This document shows, piece after piece, positions 59,291 to 64,000 of a stretch of 64,000 nt of DNA. Within the stretch, counting starts at the first letter, position 1. Each line of letters starts with the position of its first letter. The notes under the pieces are model-generated. The model worked only from the letters and a program-made list of their open reading frames with translations, was not told where the DNA came from and searched no databases. A program made the position numbers and the translations under genes. The stretch comes from Thiothrix lacustris DSM 21227 (lineage in GTDB: Bacteria > Pseudomonadota > Gammaproteobacteria > Thiotrichales > Thiotrichaceae), in the NCBI RefSeq assembly GCF_000621325.1, contig NZ_JHYQ01000014.1, positions 1 through 64,000 on the forward strand. Reading direction: 5' to 3'.

Positions 59291-59947
59291 TTAATTCGGC
59301 GTCAGCAAATACACCTTTTCCTCCAGCCGGGTTACGCCCCGCTGGCGGAAACCGGGTTCATCAGCCAGCGCATCCAGCACCAACAGACGTTCCACCGTAC
59401 ACTGTTGCTCGTACAAGCCCCGCACTTCCGACTCATGCACCGCAAACGGCGGCCCCTTCATTTCGCTCTGATCATATTCCAGCGTAATCAATAAAGTCTG
59501 CACACCCGGTGGCAAGATAGCCATGAAGTGTTGTGCATAACGAACCCGCATCTCCGGCGGCAAGGCAATCAGCGAGGCACGGTCAAACACCCCGGCACAT
59601 TCCCGCACATCCACGGAACTCAACTGGAAAAAATCACCCCGCAAAATCACCAGACCATCGCATTCCCAACGCTCAAACGCGCCTTGCTGGGTAACGGTTG
59701 GCTTCAAGCCATTCTCGGCAAAAAAGTCGCGGACAGCAATCGCACTGATCTCTATCCCGGTCACGTTAAAACCTTGCGCCTGTAACCACAGCATGTCGCG
59801 ACTTTTGCCACACAAAGGCACAAAAATCCGGCCACCGGCAGGCACGACCATCCGCCCCCAGAATGCTTGTAAATGGCTATTGATTTCAGGCTGATGGAAA
59901 CCAATCTGGTTTTGTTCCCAACGCTCAAGCCAAAATTCTGCTTGCAT
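59291..59947 (-). CDS. tpm: Thiopurine S-methyltransferase family protein
   Basis: A 218-residue SAM-dependent methyltransferase: MQAEFWLERWEQNQIGFHQP, RIFVPLCGKSRDMLWLQAQG (SAM site) and FDRASLIALPPEMRVRY are the bacterial TPMT pattern. These enzymes methylate thio-, seleno- or telluro-compounds. It stands 19 nt after the ATP-grasp gene on the same strand, so cotranscription is likely. Confidence 0.92.
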   Translation of the reverse strand: MQAEFWLERWEQNQIGFHQPEINSHLQAFWGRMVVPAGGRIFVPLCGKSRDMLWLQAQGFNVTGIEISAIAVRDFFAENGLKPTVTQQGAFERWECDGLVILRGDFFQLSSVDVRECAGVFDRASLIALPPEMRVRYAQHFMAILPPGVQTLLITLEYDQSEMKGPPFAVHESEVRGLYEQQCTVERLLVLDALADEPGFRQRGVTRLEEKVYLLTPN

Positions 59948-59966
59948 AGTATCCGCTCCTCTATCG

Positions 59967-61430
59967 CTATCCCTGCTCCAGCCGTCGCCGGAACTCACCC
60001 ATGATCCGCTGGTAAAGCTGTTTACCCAGCACCTTGTCTTCCACGCCATACTCTAGGCTAGGGTTGTCATTGACCTCAATCACCACCACCCCGGTAGCGG
60101 TCTGTTTCAGGTCGACTCCGTACAAGCCATTGCCGATCAAACCCGCAGCCCGTAATGCCGTTGCTAACACCGTAGCCGGAACAGCATCCACAGGCAAGGT
60201 TTCCCACTTGCCTTCTTTCGCCTTGCCGCCGGTATTGTGGTTAATGATTTGCCAATGCCCGCGTGACATGAAGTAACGGCACGCGTACAACGCCTCGCCA
60301 TTCAACACCCCGATGCGCCAATCGAACTCCGTATAAGTATACGCCTGCGCCAGAATCAGTGCCGAATGCTGGAACAATTCCGCCGCTGCACGCTCCATTT
60401 CCTCGCGATTACTCGCCTTGAACATGCCCCGCGAAAACGACCCGTCAGGAATTTTCAACACCACCGGGTAGCCCAGTTGCTGCTCTGCCTTATCCAATTC
60501 GCCTTTCGCCAGAATTAGGCTCGCAGGCGTCGCCACCCCATTCGCCGTCAGCAATTCGCTCAGGAAAATCTTATTCACACAGCGGCGGATCGAATCCGGG
60601 TCATCAATCACCACCATGCCCTCGTTGGCAGCCTTGCGGGCAAAACGGTAAGTATGGTGATTCAAGGCCGTGGTTTCGCGGATAAACAGCGCATCGTATT
60701 CCAGCAAATGCCCGAAATCCTTGGGCGTGATCAGTTCCGCTGCAATGCCCTGTTCGGCAGCCGCGCGGATGAAGGCTTGCAAGGCTTTCGCATCCGACGG
60801 TGGCAACTTTTCTTCCGGGTTATGCAAAATCGCCAGATCGTAACGCGCCTGTTTGGCACTCGCAGGCTTTTGCCAACGTTGGCGGACTTGCTTGTCGAGC
60901 ACTTGCAGGAAAAAATGTTCCTGCGGGTAACTCAACTTATCCAACGTTCCCGCCCGCAATTTGCTGATGCGCCAGCGCCCATTGCGGCGAAATTCCACCC
61001 GCAATAACGGTACGCGGAACGCCTCATAGAGTTTGCGTGCCAAGGGGCGCAGGGTTTCGCTGTCGCATTTACCGAAATGCAGCACGATTTCAAAGCGCGA
61101 AATATCCACGCCATGTGCTTCTTGCCCCAGCGCTTTGTTGACCAATGCATCCAGATCGTCCAGCACCGGACCGTACAAGGTCTTGCGGGTCAAATCCTGC
61201 AAAGTGCTGACGGTGGGGAGCACCCGATGCCCCCGCGCTTCCGCCAGCAAGGACGCATAGTAACCGAGACTTTGGTAAGACAAGTCGCGGCACAAATTGA
61301 TGACATGCAAATGCGGACGCTTCGCCCACACCTCCCCCGTCAGATAATCCTTGACCGTTGCCAGCGGGTGTTCGGGAAAATCTTTTTTCCAATGCTTGAG
61401 GTCATCGACCAGCAACAAATAGTCAGGCAT
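59967..61430 (-). CDS. RimK-type ATP-grasp ligase with N-terminal extension
   Basis: A 487-residue protein. The first 190 residues form an extra domain (MPDYLLLVDDLKHWKKDFPE, RVEFRRNGRWRISKLRAGTL) seen with RimK-like ligases. The rest is an ATP-grasp enzyme (NKIFLSELLTANGVATPASL, YPVVLKIPDGSFSRGMFK, VDLKQTATGVVVIEVNDNPS with the Mg-binding NDNPS). It should join an amino acid or amine to a carboxylate. The start at 61430 keeps 62 nt to the divergent GNAT-C39 gene. Such a pairing is known as a conserved but uncharacterised set. Confidence 0.88.
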   Translation of the reverse strand: MPDYLLLVDDLKHWKKDFPEHPLATVKDYLTGEVWAKRPHLHVINLCRDLSYQSLGYYASLLAEARGHRVLPTVSTLQDLTRKTLYGPVLDDLDALVNKALGQEAHGVDISRFEIVLHFGKCDSETLRPLARKLYEAFRVPLLRVEFRRNGRWRISKLRAGTLDKLSYPQEHFFLQVLDKQVRQRWQKPASAKQARYDLAILHNPEEKLPPSDAKALQAFIRAAAEQGIAAELITPKDFGHLLEYDALFIRETTALNHHTYRFARKAANEGMVVIDDPDSIRRCVNKIFLSELLTANGVATPASLILAKGELDKAEQQLGYPVVLKIPDGSFSRGMFKASNREEMERAAAELFQHSALILAQAYTYTEFDWRIGVLNGEALYACRYFMSRGHWQIINHNTGGKAKEGKWETLPVDAVPATVLATALRAAGLIGNGLYGVDLKQTATGVVVIEVNDNPSLEYGVEDKVLGKQLYQRIMGEFRRRLEQG

Positions 61431-61492
61431 GTAAGCGTTATCCCCATCGTTCGTGTAATAATTAATTTTGGTAAATTTAAGGCTACCCCCGC

Positions 61493-62602
61493 ATGTTTGC
61501 AACCGATATTCGTCCCGCCACCAACGCCGACATTGCGGCGCTGGTCACACTGGAAAACGCCAGCTTTGATAGCGACCGCTTAAGCCGCCGCAGTTTCCGC
61601 TATTTCCTGCAACACGAGCAAAACTGTTTTCTGGTGGCGTATCAGGGGCAAACCCTCGCAGGTTATGTGCTGGCATTATTGCACCGGGGCACGCATCTGG
61701 CACGTATTTACTCCCTTGCCGTCGATGCCAGCCAGCGCGGGCGCGGTATCGCCCAACAATTGCTCGAACACGCTGAAAAAGCCTGTGCCGAAAACGGGCG
61801 CGTCAGTATGCGCTTGGAAGTACGCACCGATAACGACAGTGCCATTCGCCTCTACCAGCGTTTGGGTTACAAGCCCTTCGGCGAATACAAGGATTATTAC
61901 GAAGACCATGCCGATGCGCTGCGCCTGCAAAAACGTATCTTGCACCCCAAAGCCCAAACCACCCATGTGGATGTGCCTTATTACCCACAACACACTGATT
62001 TTACCTGCGGCCCGGCAGCCTTGATGATGGGCATGGCAGCCCTCAGCGCCCAACAAACCATGAGCATGAGCGAAGAGTTGGGCATCTGGCGCGAATCCAC
62101 CACCATTTACATGATGGCAGGGCATGGCGGGTGCAGCCCGGTGGGGTTGGCGTTGGCGGCGATCCGACGCGGTTACAGCGCTGCAACTTACCTGTCTTCA
62201 ACCGAAACGCCGTTTATTGACTCGGTGCGCGATGAAGACAAAAAGCAGGTGATTGAACAGGTACATCAGGATTTCCTGCACCAACTGGCGGAACAGGCCG
62301 CCCCGGTGCATTACACCAACATTACCCAAGTGGAATTGGAAGCGGCACTAGAACAAGGCCATGTGCCACTGGTGCTGATCAGCACCTACCGCTTCGACCA
62401 CAAAAAGACCCCGCATTGGGTCGTGGTCGCGGCGATCGACAAGCGTTTCATCTACATCCATGACCCTTACATCAATGAACCCGACTACCGCTTTGCGCTG
62501 GATAATCAGTACTTACCGATCAGTCGCAGTGATTTCGACAAGATGTCACAGTTCGGGCAATCACGCTTGCGCACGGCGGTGATCATCGGCAGAAGAGTGT
62601 AA
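61493..62602 (+). CDS. GNAT acetyltransferase fused to a C39-like cysteine peptidase
   Basis: A 369-residue fusion. Residues 1-150 are a GNAT domain (IYSLAVDASQRGRGIAQQLL acetyl-CoA loop; NDSAIRLYQRLGYKPFG). Residues 158-369 are a C39-like peptidase (YYPQHTDFTCGPAALMMGMA with the Cys; HWVVVAAIDKRFIYIHDPYI with His and Asp). The combination with the divergent RimK-like ligase suggests that a peptide is tailored and cut by the same pathway. The substrate is not visible in the neighbourhood. Its end overlaps the convergent XRE gene by 42 nt. Confidence 0.88.
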   Translation: MFATDIRPATNADIAALVTLENASFDSDRLSRRSFRYFLQHEQNCFLVAYQGQTLAGYVLALLHRGTHLARIYSLAVDASQRGRGIAQQLLEHAEKACAENGRVSMRLEVRTDNDSAIRLYQRLGYKPFGEYKDYYEDHADALRLQKRILHPKAQTTHVDVPYYPQHTDFTCGPAALMMGMAALSAQQTMSMSEELGIWRESTTIYMMAGHGGCSPVGLALAAIRRGYSAATYLSSTETPFIDSVRDEDKKQVIEQVHQDFLHQLAEQAAPVHYTNITQVELEAALEQGHVPLVLISTYRFDHKKTPHWVVVAAIDKRFIYIHDPYINEPDYRFALDNQYLPISRSDFDKMSQFGQSRLRTAVIIGRRV

Positions 62603-62842
62603 GCGCCGTGTATCTTCAGAAGTTTCTTCTCCAAAATAGATGTTTAATAAAAACATTGGAGTAGTTTCCAATGCCTCCGCTAACCGCACCATCGTCGATA
62701 ATTTCGCATCAGTAATATCTTCACTGAGCAATCGATACCATGTTTGGCGTGAAATATCGGCACGCCGGGCAACTTCTGACTTAGAAATCCCTAATCTCGC
62801 AACACGCTGACCAAGGTAATCGGCAAGATCTTTTGCTGACAT
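62561..62842 (-). CDS. XRE-type helix-turn-helix regulator
   Basis: A 93-residue DNA-binding protein: the HTH spans about 10-65 (LGISKSEVARRADISRQTWY followed by RLLSEDITDAKLSTMVRLAE). The short tail (LHSSADDHRRAQA) is polar. No toxin gene adjoins it. It may be an orphan regulator or an antitoxin remnant. Its last 42 nt overlap the end of the GNAT-C39 gene on the other strand. Confidence 0.75.
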   Translation of the reverse strand: MSAKDLADYLGQRVARLGISKSEVARRADISRQTWYRLLSEDITDAKLSTMVRLAEALETTPMFLLNIYFGEETSEDTRRLHSSADDHRRAQA

Positions 62843-62959
62843 GAGAGCTCCTCCGGCTTCTATTTTGTTGTAAATGACCCTTTGTGCTTATGTCGCATTA
62901 AACAGGATAAACGTTCACCACAGATGCTTAAAAATAGATTTCTCTAATGTAGATTTTAT

Positions 62960-64000
62960 TTAATGTAATCTCACTGCATAGGATAATAAATCTTTTTCCC
63001 CACTACGCTGCACGACCAACGTCACCGTTTCACCTGCGGTGTATTGTGCCAACACTAGTTTCAGGTCAGTCATATTATGGATAGTCACGCCCTCCAAACT
63101 GACCACTCGATCAGCCTCACGCACACCTGCTTTCACTGCACCGCTATTGGGGTCTAATGCGGTAACTACCAGACTATCTTCCTGATTATTCAACAACAAA
63201 CCCAACCGTCCCAGCGGCGGCAGCTCCAATAACGGGCTGGGTAGCGTGTGATCAACACTGTTCGGCGGCGCATCCGACGAGCTAGCACTAGCAACGGTGG
63301 CTAGCTTGATAGCTGGGATTTGCCGGATCACATCTGCGGGAATGCCAGCGCCGTCGCTGATATGCCCGACGCCCGCGAACACTACCACCTGATGCTGTGG
63401 GTGTTTTTGCAGATAATTCACCACATTGTACGCCATGGTTTCATCCCAAATGCGCTGTACGGTCAAGAAATGCTCAAATTGTGTTTTATCCTTGGAATGC
63501 ACTGCAAAAATCTTTTGTAGCCGTGCCCGGTAAGCGGTATCTGGCGGGTTAATCGTCGCGGGTAATTGCGCTCGTTCGGTACTGCTCAAGGCTTCCAACC
63601 CACCTTTGGACACTTTGCGGGTCAGCTCGACCGGCGCATTCAGGGCAATTACCGGCAAATGGTTGGCCTTGGCGTATTCCATGATCGGGCGTAACTGGCG
63701 GTAATCGTAGCCCCAACGATCGAAATATTCCGTGCCACGCAACAGCTCGGTTTCGTTGATTTTTCCCGCCAGAAAGTCGTTGACCGCCGCTTGAAACGGC
63801 TGCTGGAACCATTCCACACCAATCGCAATGTTAGGATTTTTTTGGTGTAATGCCCGCAATACAGCCAGTTGGTTGAGGTGGTGGTCGTAACGGTCGTGGA
63901 CTTCACCCACGAATACCACCCGGTTTTGCGCCAAGGTGTCTGCGAGCGGCTTAGCCAGTGGATGTGCGTCAACATACGCCAACGCATCTTCCGGTGTTGC
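62960..64000 (-). CDS. ChaN-like haem-binding domain with C-terminal PDZ domain (partial, runs off the right edge)
   Basis: The visible 346 residues have an open frame up to base 64000, so the N-terminus (probably a signal or lipobox) lies outside. Residues about 15-210 are a ChaN/ErfK-like domain (RVVFVGEVHDRYDHHLNQLA, GVEWFQQPFQAAVNDFL, VVVFAGVGHISDGAG). ChaN is an iron-regulated haem-binding lipoprotein in Campylobacter. Residues about 255-345 form a PDZ domain (LVVTALDPNSGAVKAGVREA plus DRVVSLEGV). The fusion suggests a haem- or protein-binding envelope role. Confidence 0.85.
   Translation of the reverse strand, partial: ATPEDALAYVDAHPLAKPLADTLAQNRVVFVGEVHDRYDHHLNQLAVLRALHQKNPNIAIGVEWFQQPFQAAVNDFLAGKINETELLRGTEYFDRWGYDYRQLRPIMEYAKANHLPVIALNAPVELTRKVSKGGLEALSSTERAQLPATINPPDTAYRARLQKIFAVHSKDKTQFEHFLTVQRIWDETMAYNVVNYLQKHPQHQVVVFAGVGHISDGAGIPADVIRQIPAIKLATVASASSSDAPPNSVDHTLPSPLLELPPLGRLGLLLNNQEDSLVVTALDPNSGAVKAGVREADRVVSLEGVTIHNMTDLKLVLAQYTAGETVTLVVQRSGEKDLLSYAVRLH

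Overview
The window is 64 kb of gene-dense proteobacterial chromosome. The gene content suggests a gammaproteobacterium, plausibly a sulfur-metabolising member of the Thiotrichales such as Thiothrix: cysteine dioxygenase, a multi-rhodanese sulfurtransferase, methionine gamma-lyase, ung, asd, nadA, creD, comM, yidD and thiopurine methyltransferase. This assignment is inference from gene content only; there is no rRNA in the window.

Layout. 1-380 holds the 3' end of an IS200/IS605-type tnpB. 387-5100 holds sulfur amino-acid catabolism (rhodanese and cdo divergent from megL), small lipoproteins, a Phd/UPF0175-type antitoxin, a decayed second Phd gene and a GST. 5.1-8.2 kb holds a class V aminotransferase and an NfeD/SPFH membrane pair. 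8.4-12.9 kb is a signalling operon: a small protein, a protein with two V4R-like units, a hybrid kinase and a response regulator. 13-17.5 kb holds a glycosyltransferase-like protein, a LysM lytic transglycosylase, PPK2 and asd. 17.5-20.8 kb, all on the minus strand, runs PspA-like, YiaAB-like, KptA and slipin, headed by two structured leader elements, one of which looks like a tRNA mimic. 21-26.7 kb holds small lipoproteins, ung, a fructosamine kinase, MipA/OmpV and maeB. 26.9-30.4 kb is a TRAP transporter operon with a UspA protein. 30.5-35.8 kb is an accessory island: a CBS protein, two P-loop ATPases with palindromic leaders and three AT-rich orphan genes. 35.8-42.1 kb is a tightly packed minus-strand run (helicase, Eco47II-like endonuclease, C5 methyltransferase, nadA, quinone oxidoreductase, DUF3616). 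42.2-45.3 kb holds a YkgJ-like protein, a pentameric ligand-gated channel homologue and CreD. 45.2-46.6 kb is a scrambled patch: a duplicated 60-bp block, a 27-bp inverted repeat resembling a MITE, and a broken hipBA locus that keeps its operators. 46.5-55.5 kb holds an ABC exporter, a dihaem cytochrome c, tRNA-Arg, ComM, an MFS transporter, a Gate protein and an ABC-2 system. 55.7-58.5 kb holds the NAD salvage pair (NadM-Nudix, NadV) and yidD. 58.6-64 kb holds a zinc-ribbon membrane protein, tpm, an ATP-grasp ligase divergent from a GNAT-C39 protein, an XRE regulator and a ChaN-PDZ protein cut by the window edge.

The most interesting signals are three. First, a slipin-KptA gene cluster is preceded by a roughly 196-nt RNA with tRNA-like D-loop and T-arm elements and a closing 5'/3' stem, reminiscent of bacterial Y RNAs but without Rsr or RtcB in view. 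Second, two NAD salvage genes share a 7-bp stem-loop with an identical AUAGA loop and covarying stems, 27-29 nt ahead of both start codons. Third, an ATP-grasp ligase is paired divergently with a GNAT-C39 peptidase fusion, which looks like a peptide-modifying system.
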